Shown here piece by piece: positions 51,015 to 57,459 of a stretch of DNA of 58,108 nucleotides. The notes under the pieces are model-generated. The model saw only the letters and a list, made by a program, of their open reading frames with translations. It was not told the origin of the DNA and searched no databases. Source of the stretch: JACJYE01 sp964432875 (lineage in GTDB: Bacteria; Bacteroidota; Bacteroidia; Chitinophagales; Saprospiraceae); contig CAYSPJ010000017.1 of NCBI GenBank assembly GCA_964432875.1, forward strand, positions 1-58,108. Reading direction: 5' to 3'. Position 1 is the stretch's first letter. Every line of letters starts with the position of its first letter. The position numbers and the translations under genes are program-made.

Positions 51015-52016
51015 ATGAAACATACATTGACCCTCCTCGCCCTGACTGCTGCGCTGCTGCTGGGCAGTTGCCGCGACAAGACATCTAGCGCCTCCCAAGC
51101 GGAGGGTGCAGATAACGAAGCCCTCGCCTTAGCCGACATCCACCCCGGCAAAAAGCTGATGGAGACCAATTGCTACCTCTGCCACAGCCCCTCGGCTCCG
51201 GAAAATGAAGGCCGCATCGGCCCGCCCATGGCGGCCATCAAAGCTTATTATCTGGCAGAAGATCCGACTTTGGAGCAGTTCACCCAGGAGATGCTCGCCT
51301 TCCTCAACCAGCCCTCGGCCGAAAAAGCCAAAATGAAGGAAGCGGTGGCGCGCTACGGCCTGATGCCCTACCAGCAGTACTCGGAGGAGAACATCCGGCA
51401 GATTGCCGCCTTTATATACGAATATCAGATCGAAGAGCCAGACTGGTTCCCCGCCCATTGGGAAGCCCAGCACGGCGGTACCTATCAGCAGCGCGGCAAG
51501 CTGGTCGAAGCCGCCGCCGATGCCCCGAAATCGCTGGAAGAGCTGGGCCTGGAATACGCCCTGGGTACCAAGGAAGTACTAGGCAAAAACCTGATGGGGG
51601 CGCTGCAATCGAAAGGCGCGCTGCACGCCCTGGAGTTCTGCAATACCCGCGCCCTTCCCCTCACCGACAGCATGTCCCGCCACTATGGCGCTGACATCCG
51701 CCGGGTGTCGGACCAGCCCCGCAACCCGGATAACCGGGCGAATGCCGAAGAACTGGAGTACATCGCCCAATTCAAAAAGCAGATCGCGGCGGGCGAAGAG
51801 CCCCGACCAGTGGTGCTGGAAAAGGCGGGCATCGCCCAGTTTTACTACCCCATCGTCACCAACACGATGTGCTTGCAATGCCACGGCAAAAAGGACGCCC
51901 TCCAGCCGGAGCTGCTCCGCAAGCTCGCCAATCTCTATCCCGCTGACCAGGCCGTCGGCTATGCCGAAAATGAGGTGCGGGGGATTTGGAGCGTGCGGAT
52001 GAAGAAGGGGGAGTAG
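51015..52016 (+). CDS. Cytochrome c-type lipoprotein with Tll0287-like (DUF3365) domain
   Basis: A 333-residue lipoprotein (lipobox LLLGSC, Cys19) with two heme-binding motifs. The first, CYLCH (Cys53, Cys56, His57), is in a small N-terminal cytochrome c-like domain. The second, CLQCH (Cys286, Cys289, His290), is inside a C-terminal DUF3365/Tll0287-like domain (about 180-330) with FCNTRALPLTDSMSRHYG and VRGIWSVRM. Such domains occur as periplasmic heme sensors or redox modules. It should sit on the outer face of a membrane and carry or sense electrons. A TTG six codons upstream is open, but the ATG gives the right lipobox distance. It is a single-gene unit after a strong terminator. Confidence 0.88.
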   Translation: MKHTLTLLALTAALLLGSCRDKTSSASQAEGADNEALALADIHPGKKLMETNCYLCHSPSAPENEGRIGPPMAAIKAYYLAEDPTLEQFTQEMLAFLNQPSAEKAKMKEAVARYGLMPYQQYSEENIRQIAAFIYEYQIEEPDWFPAHWEAQHGGTYQQRGKLVEAAADAPKSLEELGLEYALGTKEVLGKNLMGALQSKGALHALEFCNTRALPLTDSMSRHYGADIRRVSDQPRNPDNRANAEELEYIAQFKKQIAAGEEPRPVVLEKAGIAQFYYPIVTNTMCLQCHGKKDALQPELLRKLANLYPADQAVGYAENEVRGIWSVRMKKGE

Positions 52017-52109
52017 GTGCAGACATACCTGGTGGAATATGATGAGGATAAGTGGAATTAGCCTCATCGGGGAACTTATACCTGCCCCTCAGCGGTTTCC
52101 CCCACCGTT

Positions 52110-53162
52110 ATGAAACCTCAACGCCACCATCCGATCGAGCTCCTGAGCCGCGACGAGTTCCGGGAAGCCGTCTTTGCCCGCGACGGCCATCGTTGCGTGA
52201 TCTGCGGCGCGCCGGCCCAAGATGCCCACCACATCATCGAGCGCCGGCTGTTCAAAGCCGCGCATGAGCAGGGCGGCTATTTCCTGGACAACGGCGCTTC
52301 GCTCTGCGGCCCGCACCACATCGAGGCGGAGCAGACGACTTTGTCCTGCGACGCCATCCGCGAGCGCTGCGGCATCGAGCGCATTGTGCTGCCGGAGCAT
52401 CTGTACCCCGATTTCCAATACGACAAATGGGGCAACATCATCACCGAGAAAGGCCGGATCAAGGGCGAGTTGTTCTATGACGAGTCGGTGCAGAAAATCC
52501 TCCGGGGCGACGATTTCATCAAGTACTTCAAGTACCCGCGCACCTACCACCTGCCCTGGAGCGCCCCTTCCGCCGACGATAAGGTGCTGGAAGACGAATC
52601 CGTATTTACTGGCCAGGAAGTGGTGGTCACCGAAAAAATGGACGGCGAGAACTTCACCGGCTACAACGACTACTGCCATGCGCGCAGCGTGGATTCGCCC
52701 AATCACCCCTCGCGCCACAAAGCCAAAGAAGTCTGGTTCCAGCGCGCCTACTTGCTGGACGACAACATGCGGGTGTGCGGCGAGAACCTCTACGCCAAGC
52801 ACACCATCCACTACCGCGAGCTGAAATCCTACCTGCTCCTCTTCTCCGTCTGGATCGACGACCGCTGCCTCTGCTGGGACGAGACGCTCGAATACGCCGA
52901 ACTGCTCGACCTGCCCACGCCGGAGATCATCTACCGCGGCCCCTACCAGCGCGAAGCCATCGAGCAGGCCTACGCCGACTACCGCCGCCAGGCCGCCCGC
53001 GAGATGGAGGGCTTCGTGCTGCGCCGCGCCGGGGAGTTCCGCTTCTTTGATTTCAGCCGCTCCGTCGCCAAGTTCGTCGAGCCACAGTTCCGCCAGCAGC
53101 TCAATGAGGCGCATGGGCATTGGATCAGCCGGAAGGTGAGGGAGAATGGGGTGGGGGAGTGA
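52110..53162 (+). CDS. HNH nuclease-ATP-dependent RNA ligase fusion
   Basis: A 350-residue protein with two enzyme parts. Residues 15-90 form an HNH-type domain: CVIC (Cys29, Cys32), DAHHII (His40, His41), and a second CGPHH (Cys66, His69). Residues about 165-325 form an RNA ligase of the nucleotidyltransferase type: motif I EKMDGEN with the adenylated Lys176, GENLYAKHTIHY near 224-235, motif III LLLFSVW, motif IV EGFVLR (Glu300) and motif V VAKFVE (Lys321). One chain could thus cut and join. The active sites look complete. Upstream is the cytochrome gene on the same strand, 93 bp away. The nearest partner in theme is the second RNA ligase gene 4 kb to the right. Confidence 0.88.
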   Translation: MKPQRHHPIELLSRDEFREAVFARDGHRCVICGAPAQDAHHIIERRLFKAAHEQGGYFLDNGASLCGPHHIEAEQTTLSCDAIRERCGIERIVLPEHLYPDFQYDKWGNIITEKGRIKGELFYDESVQKILRGDDFIKYFKYPRTYHLPWSAPSADDKVLEDESVFTGQEVVVTEKMDGENFTGYNDYCHARSVDSPNHPSRHKAKEVWFQRAYLLDDNMRVCGENLYAKHTIHYRELKSYLLLFSVWIDDRCLCWDETLEYAELLDLPTPEIIYRGPYQREAIEQAYADYRRQAAREMEGFVLRRAGEFRFFDFSRSVAKFVEPQFRQQLNEAHGHWISRKVRENGVGE

Positions 53163-53242
53163 GGGGAACTGGAGTGGCTTGTGGCGCTGCTTGTACAAAA
53201 GAGTATATGCTGTATGCGGGCATGAGAGGTGAAGTTGGGTTT

Positions 53243-53358
53243 CGAGCTACGAGCTGCGAGTTTCGAGTTTCGAGCTGATGCGGGACCGCCACTCGCAGCT
53301 CGCCACTCGCAGCTCGCCACTCGCAGCTCGCCACTCGCAGCTCGCCACTCGTAGCTCA
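53243..53358. repeat. CGAGYNN heptad array arranged as a long inverted repeat
   Basis: Five direct heptads (CGAGCTA, CGAGCTG, CGAGTTT, CGAGTTT, CGAGCTG) are followed after about 11 bp by about ten heptads in the opposite sense, alternating CCACTCG and CAGCTCG. The arms can fold together. The array fills the gap between two convergent genes and runs into the stop codon of the phosphotriesterase gene, so it may also act as a bidirectional terminator. Confidence 0.85.
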
Positions 53359-54387
53359 GCGCTCCAGCCGCCGTGGCTGGATAGCATAGGCCGCCGCCGG
53401 GTTTTCCACCAGCAACTGCTGTATTTCGGCGGGGCTAAAGCCCGCCCGCTCCAGTTCGGGGACGACCAGCCGGAAAATGGCGGTGAAAGGCTTGAAAGAC
53501 TGCGCTGCCGCCCCATGGGTGTACCAGCCCGCATCGTGCGAGATAAGGGTGCGATGCAACAGCCCCGCGTCTTTCAGGTTTTGAATCATGGCGATGTAAT
53601 CCAGCAGCGCAGTGCGGTCGCCCTGGTGGTCGGCGGGGTCGATCCAGCCCATGCCGTCCAGGGAGACCCAGGCGCCCCGGCGGGCAATCTCGACATGGGC
53701 GGCGCGGCTGCCCTCCTGGGCGTGGGTCCACATCAGCGCTTCCGGGGCGACGCCTTCTTCCGCCAGTATCTCCAGTTCGCGGAAAGCGCCGGCCTCCGTC
53801 CCGGTATGCGCCACGATGGCCAGCCCGGTCTCCCGGTGGGCGATGGCGGCGGCCCGCACCAGCTTCTCGTGCAAGGGCGAGAGCGGCACGTCCACCCCTA
53901 TCTTGATGAAGCCCGGCCGGATGCCCGTGCCTTCGATGCCTGCTTCCCACTCCTGCACCCAGCGCCGGGCCAACTGCTCCGCCGTTTCGGTATGGGCATG
54001 CTTCGGCAAGTGTACATCCTGGCGCGCGCCATAATAGCCCGTATTGGTCAGGATCTGCAAGCCCGTGGAATCGGCCAGCCGCCGCAAGAGGCGCGGGTTG
54101 CGGCCGAGGTAGGCGGGCGTACATTCCAAGAAAGTGCGTACGCCTTGCGCTTGCATCTCTTGCAGGTAAGGCAGGATGAGTCGGAAAGCGCCTTCCTCAT
54201 CCCAGTCTGCGGGCTTAATGCTATCCGCGCCCGACCAGTCTAGGAAGACGTGCTCGTGGATGAGCGCCACCCCCATGCTGTCGGCAGGGATGGGCCCGTT
54301 GACGGTCATGAGGTAGGTGGCTTGCGGCACGGGCTGGCAGGCGGTGAGCAGGGCTATGCAGTACGCAAGGAAAAGGAGGTTTTTCAT
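53356..54387 (-). CDS. Phosphotriesterase-family metal hydrolase, lipoprotein
   Basis: A 343-residue amidohydrolase-fold protein of the phosphotriesterase family, whose members hydrolyse phosphotriesters or, more often, lactones. It is a lipoprotein (lipobox LLTAC, Cys17). Metal ligands: His44 and His46 (IHEHVF), the carboxylated lysine in GFIKIGVD near residue 160, a histidine in IVAHTGTEAG, another in MWTHAQEGS, and Asp in ISHDAGWYTH. The set is complete, so activity is likely. The substrate is unknown; lactonase activity would be a safe first guess. The 3' end overlaps the heptad array. It has no operon partner; a gap of about 90 bp upstream leads to an inverted repeat. Confidence 0.9.
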   Translation of the reverse strand: MKNLLFLAYCIALLTACQPVPQATYLMTVNGPIPADSMGVALIHEHVFLDWSGADSIKPADWDEEGAFRLILPYLQEMQAQGVRTFLECTPAYLGRNPRLLRRLADSTGLQILTNTGYYGARQDVHLPKHAHTETAEQLARRWVQEWEAGIEGTGIRPGFIKIGVDVPLSPLHEKLVRAAAIAHRETGLAIVAHTGTEAGAFRELEILAEEGVAPEALMWTHAQEGSRAAHVEIARRGAWVSLDGMGWIDPADHQGDRTALLDYIAMIQNLKDAGLLHRTLISHDAGWYTHGAAAQSFKPFTAIFRLVVPELERAGFSPAEIQQLLVENPAAAYAIQPRRLER

Positions 54388-54479
54388 GCTGGCGAGGTTT
54401 TTATTCCCTAAAGATAGGCATAAGCGGGGATTTTGGAGCGCGTGAGGAGTGGAAATGCGGGCGAGTAGGGGGAAAATGG

Positions 54480-54521
54480 GATTGTAATCTGAAATTGTTA
54501 TGATAATTTCGGATTATAATC
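54480..54521. repeat. Imperfect inverted repeat, 17-bp arms
   Basis: Arms GATTGTAATCTGAAATT and AATTTCGGATTATAATC pair at 15 of 17 positions around an 8-base loop. The right arm runs into the start of an unanchored 3' gene remnant. It could be an operator or an element end. Confidence 0.6.
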
Positions 54522-54728
54522 GGGGAAAGCGTTTCCGACTTCCTCCTGCAAAGCAACGCCAAAGCCTATGACTACGCCACCGAGATATTGAAGGATTTAC
54601 GGGATTTAGCCGAGTATCAAAACAGGCAGGATGGGTTCCGGGCCAGGATGGAGAACCTGCGGCAGGAATACGGCCGGCGCCCTGCTCTGGTGAACCGATG
54701 GGTAAAGGCTGGGTTGGTGGAGAAATAG
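54507..54728 (+). pseudogene. 3' remnant of a gene resembling the C-terminus of SWIM zinc-finger proteins
   Basis: An open frame of 73 codons ending in TAG, with no good start. The peptide is helical and charged, with the pieces YDYATEILKDLRDLAEYQ and MENLRQEYGRRPALVNRW, and resembles the helical tail that follows SWIM zinc fingers in bacterial proteins (from memory). The gene's 5' part is missing. The left boundary is the inverted repeat at 54480-54521, and the stop lies two bases from the 3' end of xisI. Confidence 0.5.
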
Positions 54729-54729
54729 C

Positions 54730-55068
54730 TCAAGCCGCAGCGTAAGGCGTATAGCTGCGCATAACTGGCGAGTGGAAGGCGAGCACCAGATCAGACGCCA
54801 GCACGCCTCTATCCAATAGTTCTTGCCCGATTTCCAGGTCGGTGCCGTCGTAGCGCAGCCAGACTTTCCCATCTGTTTTTACCTCGATATGCACCAAAGG
54901 GCCGTAAGTTCGCTCGGTCTTGTCCCAACCGTCGGTCATGACGAGGTACTGGCCGTGCTGTTCGTCAATAGCCAACAGGGCCTCATAAGCCTCAACTTGT
55001 GTCAGCTTTGCTTGGACGCCTTCGATGATTTGCCGGGCAATCTGTCTGTAAGCAGCTAGTTTGTCCAT
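54730..55068 (-). CDS. xisI: XisI-family protein
   Basis: A 112-residue protein of the XisI family, first described as an excision-controlling factor of the fdxN element in Anabaena and later found in many cyanobacteria and Bacteroidota. The pattern is full length: a helical start (YRQIARQIIEGVQAKL), a beta core with QYLVMTDGWDKTERTYGPLVHIEVK and VWLRYDGTDLEIGQELLDRGV, and an end with DLVLAFHSP. The usual upstream partner xisH is present only as a 36-codon stump 12 bp away. XisH is thought to be a PD-(D/E)XK nuclease and XisI its partner, so this xisI is an orphan whose role is unclear. It could persist as an antidote. Confidence 0.92.
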   Translation of the reverse strand: MDKLAAYRQIARQIIEGVQAKLTQVEAYEALLAIDEQHGQYLVMTDGWDKTERTYGPLVHIEVKTDGKVWLRYDGTDLEIGQELLDRGVLASDLVLAFHSPVMRSYTPYAAA

Positions 55069-55080
55069 GATAAGATGTTT

Positions 55081-55191
55081 TTATTGGATGGGTCGAAAAG
55101 GATAAGCCTCAAACGGGTCATGGGTAATGACCCACCCATCGCCAATGAGTGCTTGTTTGACCGCCTCGTGAAAGATATCTTTCGCAGACAC
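55081..55191 (-). pseudogene. xisH: Truncated xisH, first 36 codons only
   Basis: A GTG-started frame of 36 codons. Its first 27 residues or so follow XisH closely: SAKDIFHEAVKQALIGDGW and VITHDPF. Full XisH is about 138 residues (from memory), so about three quarters is gone. After HDPF the peptide continues with unrelated EAYPFRPIQ and stops. It sits at the right place and strand directly before xisI. The loss removes the rest of the predicted nuclease domain. The short frame is easily missed because it starts with GTG. Confidence 0.85.
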
Positions 55192-55547
55192 TTCGTATGC
55201 TTGATTTAGTTACGACACAAATATACTGTTTATCTGCATCAACCGCAAAAAAGCCAGTGCCAAATTTCATTTCGTGGCGGCTATATTGCGGAGGTAAGAA
55301 GGGGAGTAGAGGATGAAGGGGCTTTGGGTGGGTGTAACTATTTACCATAGGAAAAAAGCTTCGAGCCACGAGTTGCGAGTCACGAGCTTTAGTCCATTTC
55401 TCCAAGATTAAATTCTGAACTATATAGGGGAACGATTTTTTCCATGGTTGAAACTCGGCAATCTCCTTTCGCCAAGGTCAGACTCGAAGCTCGAAGCTAG
55501 TTAAATAGTTACGGGTGGGTTATACAGCCCAGTTTAGAGAGAATTCG
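55192..55547. other. Gene-poor, lower-GC gap with CGAGYNN heptads
   Basis: No credible gene on either strand. It contains four CGAGYNN heptads at 55362-55389 and two inverted ones at about 55482-55498. Base composition is lower in GC than the flanks. It is the probable upstream region of the xisHI pair on its left side. Confidence 0.65.
55362..55389 (+). repeat. CGAGYNN heptanucleotide repeat, four units
   Basis: Units CGAGCCA, CGAGTTG, CGAGTCA and CGAGCTT, same family and unit length as at 27742 and 53243. Confidence 0.8.
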
Positions 55548-55650
55548 GCGCGCGAAGTAGTGAAAAAATGGACTTAGAGCCAGATTGAGCAAACAATCAG
55601 CGCGCTAAGTGGCAAAAAAAGGGACATAGATCCAGATTGAGCAAATAATC
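55548..55650 (+). repeat. Two imperfect 52-bp direct repeats
   Basis: Units start at 55548 and 55600. Both open with GCGCGC, contain a poly-A-rich middle (AAAAAA with TGGAC/GGGAC), and close with CCAGATTGAGCAAA.AATC. The second unit overlaps the first codons of the ATPase remnant that follows. Confidence 0.75.
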
Positions 55651-55788
55651 AACGCCTTCAAAACCGCCACAGGGACTACCAAAGCCATCTTCCTCACCCT
55701 GATCAGCACCTACGGCCTGGCACCCGGCCCTTATGGCGACCTGGTGCAGAACGATATTGGGATGGAGGCGCTGTTTCGGGAGGGGTAG
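55630..55788 (+). pseudogene. 3' remnant of an AAA/DUF-type ATPase gene
   Basis: A frame of 52 codons without a start codon, ending in TAG. The pieces INAFKTATGTTKAIFLTLIS, TYGLAPGPYGDLVQ and MEALF resemble the C-terminal end of the archaeal-type/AAA ATPases common in Bacteroidota (from memory). The catalytic P-loop part is absent. The left end lies inside a 52-bp direct repeat, which suggests a deletion ending at repeated DNA. Confidence 0.5.
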
Positions 55789-55819
55789 TAAGGGGAAACC
55801 TGGTACCATGCTCCATAAT

Positions 55820-55898
55820 TACCCCGTAAATGCGACAGAAATTTGGAAAAATAACCCCGTATTTGTGCATTTTTTTGCCTAAATTTACCCCGTAAATG
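55820..55898 (+). repeat. Three iterons at exact 33-bp spacing
   Basis: TACCCCGTAAATG at 55820, AACCCCGTATTTG at 55853 and TACCCCGTAAATG at 55886, each 33 bp apart, about three helical turns. The third copy contains the ATG of the next frame. Regular spacing suggests a protein-binding array, probably an operator of the lost ATPase gene. Confidence 0.75.
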
Positions 55899-56135
55899 GG
55901 AATAAACGAGGTCAAATCGGGCAAGCAGGGCCGCCTGCGCTCCCTCCATGAATTCATGGACCGCGCCGATCACCCCTTCGCCATCAGGCTTTTGACCAAC
56001 CGCTTCTCCGTGGAGGCGGCCAAAACCCCAAGCGGCACGCCGTACTATTTGATGAATTTGCCTTATTACCTGTCGGCTAAATTGAAGGCGTATGCGGCGT
56101 GGATGGTGGGGGAGTATGGGGGCGAGCCAAACTGA
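55896..56135 (+). pseudogene. Internally deleted DUF4143-type ATPase: start plus C-terminal end
   Basis: A 79-codon frame with a real ATG lying in the third iteron. After four residues it reads EVKSGKQGRLRSLHEFMDR, FAIRLLTNRFSVEAAKTPSG and YYLMNLPYYLSAKL, the typical C-terminus of AAA_14/DUF4143 ATPases, in which a Lys/Glu pair of a PD-(D/E)XK-like fold is seen (EVKSGK). Full members have about 380-430 residues, so roughly 80% is missing between promoter and tail. It might still be expressed as a small protein, but a deletion remnant is the simpler reading. It precedes the unknown 370-residue gene by 16 bp. Confidence 0.65.
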
Positions 56136-56151
56136 CAGCCAAAATCTCAAA

Positions 56152-57264
56152 ATGATGAACAACCCAGCCAAAACTTTCATCCAAAGGCTGCCTGCCTTCG
56201 AGCACGAGTTTGACGGCGACCCGCGCTGGGAACTCGTTTTCAGCAATGGCAAGCGCAAGTGGTTTTACCTGGTCGTTTCGTACTACCAGGGCAGCTATTA
56301 CATAGCCGAACACTTCGGCGATCTTGACTCCATCGAGCTGGACGAGCAGGGCGAAATGGCCGCCGATACGCACCATGAAACCTACGACTTCGATGAAAAA
56401 AAGTGGGCAAAGTTGTTTTCCCTGGCCTTGGAGCATCTGGATAGGGTGGAAAAGGACTGGGTCGGCGAATACCGCCAACTGGTCAGGAAATTCCCCTACA
56501 AGTACCGCCAAGGCGTGATCCACAGCAAACTGGCGCGGCATTATTGCCCGGATATCCGGCGCATCGACCAGGAACTCGGCGGCGAAAACCTGCGGAAATT
56601 TGTGGACATGGTCGAAAACAGAAAGATAAACCCCTTCCATGACGGCAGGGTGAAAGACCTCACCGCAGCCAAGTACTTCGAGTACTGCAAAGTGGCCTAC
56701 CTGAACAGCCACTTGGATTTGGACGAGCAAACTAAGCAACTGCCCGGCATCGAACTGTACAAATTATTCGCCGACGGGCGGCACGAAGGCCTCACTGAAA
56801 TTGAGCAGGATTCGGTCGAAGCATTCAGGGATTGGATGGAAGACAAGCACCCGAAAAGGCAGCGCGGCGGACACCCCTGGGAAATACTGCGCGGCGGGAA
56901 CACCACCCACATCTCGCTATACGTCTCCAAAAGACAGTACGGGGCTGACAACGAGTACGAAATCAAACTCTTGGGCAATTCGATCGTCCGAATTGCCGAA
57001 ACCCTGAAAATCTACCTCGGCCTGATGGACGCCCAACTCACCGTATCCCTCGACGATCCCGAAAAGATCCGGAAACGGCTGCTCGGGCAGGATAGCATCG
57101 GGATTGTGCCGGAATTTTTGAGCTTGCACCGGGCAGAGAATATGTTTGACGGCCACATAGACGACGTCATGCATCTGTACTCCTTCGGAAATGCCCAAAA
57201 GGAAATATGCAGCCTGGCTTCGTGGAAGGAGTTGCCTTGCCTTCGGCCGGGTGCGGGGTTGTGA
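56152..57264 (+). CDS. Uncharacterised protein, 370 residues
   Basis: I do not recognise a named family. The frame is open from 56092, but the paired ATGs at 56152/56155 follow the stop of the ATPase remnant and give a sensible start. The protein is soluble, with no signal or membrane helix. Marked features are an N-terminal part rich in aromatic residues (WFYLVVSYYQGSYYIAEHF), FPYKYRQGVIHSKLARHYCPD near 140, TAAKYFEYCKVAYL near 195, and a striking GGHPWEILRGGNTTHISLYV near 275. From memory the last motif recurs in uncharacterised proteins of Firmicutes and others. The gene is convergent with the small ORF and RNA ligase on the other strand. Confidence 0.75.
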   Translation: MMNNPAKTFIQRLPAFEHEFDGDPRWELVFSNGKRKWFYLVVSYYQGSYYIAEHFGDLDSIELDEQGEMAADTHHETYDFDEKKWAKLFSLALEHLDRVEKDWVGEYRQLVRKFPYKYRQGVIHSKLARHYCPDIRRIDQELGGENLRKFVDMVENRKINPFHDGRVKDLTAAKYFEYCKVAYLNSHLDLDEQTKQLPGIELYKLFADGRHEGLTEIEQDSVEAFRDWMEDKHPKRQRGGHPWEILRGGNTTHISLYVSKRQYGADNEYEIKLLGNSIVRIAETLKIYLGLMDAQLTVSLDDPEKIRKRLLGQDSIGIVPEFLSLHRAENMFDGHIDDVMHLYSFGNAQKEICSLASWKELPCLRPGAGL

Positions 57265-57271
57265 AGGTGCG

Positions 57272-57454
57272 TCAATACACAAACACACGGAAAGCCTTTC
57301 CGAGCCGGAAACCTGCATACGCCTGGCGTGCGCATGTCTCCATAAACTGCAGCGTCTTATCACATTCTTCCATAAGAAATTTACCCTCTGAGCTGACGAC
57401 AATGACCGGATCATATTTCTCAAATGAATGCCGTATATTTTCAATAGTCCACAC
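57272..57454 (-). CDS. Small protein of unknown function downstream of RNA ligase
   Basis: A GTG-started frame of 60 residues beginning five bases after the RNA ligase stop codon, so probably translated from the same mRNA. The peptide is compact and protein-like (YDPVIVVSSEGKFLMEE, then FMETCARQAYAGFRLGKAF). An ATG inside (at MEECDK) would give 32 residues. There is no family I can name. The spacing to the ligase is the main argument that it is real. Confidence 0.45.
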   Translation of the reverse strand: MWTIENIRHSFEKYDPVIVVSSEGKFLMEECDKTLQFMETCARQAYAGFRLGKAFRVFVY

Positions 57455-57459
57455 AAAAT

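Noticed and set aside
52017..52061. Fourteen sense codons after the in-frame stop of the cytochrome gene, as read-through or a gene tail
   Set aside because: Too short to judge, no similarity seen, and a single TAG followed by open codons is expected by chance.
52089..53198. Minus-strand ORF of 369 codons opposite the HNH-RNA ligase gene
   Set aside because: The plus strand encodes both HNH and ligase motifs; the minus-strand peptide is low-complexity and has no family features.
53243..53358. CRISPR array
   Set aside because: Seven-base units without spacers, in both orientations; no cas genes are in the window.
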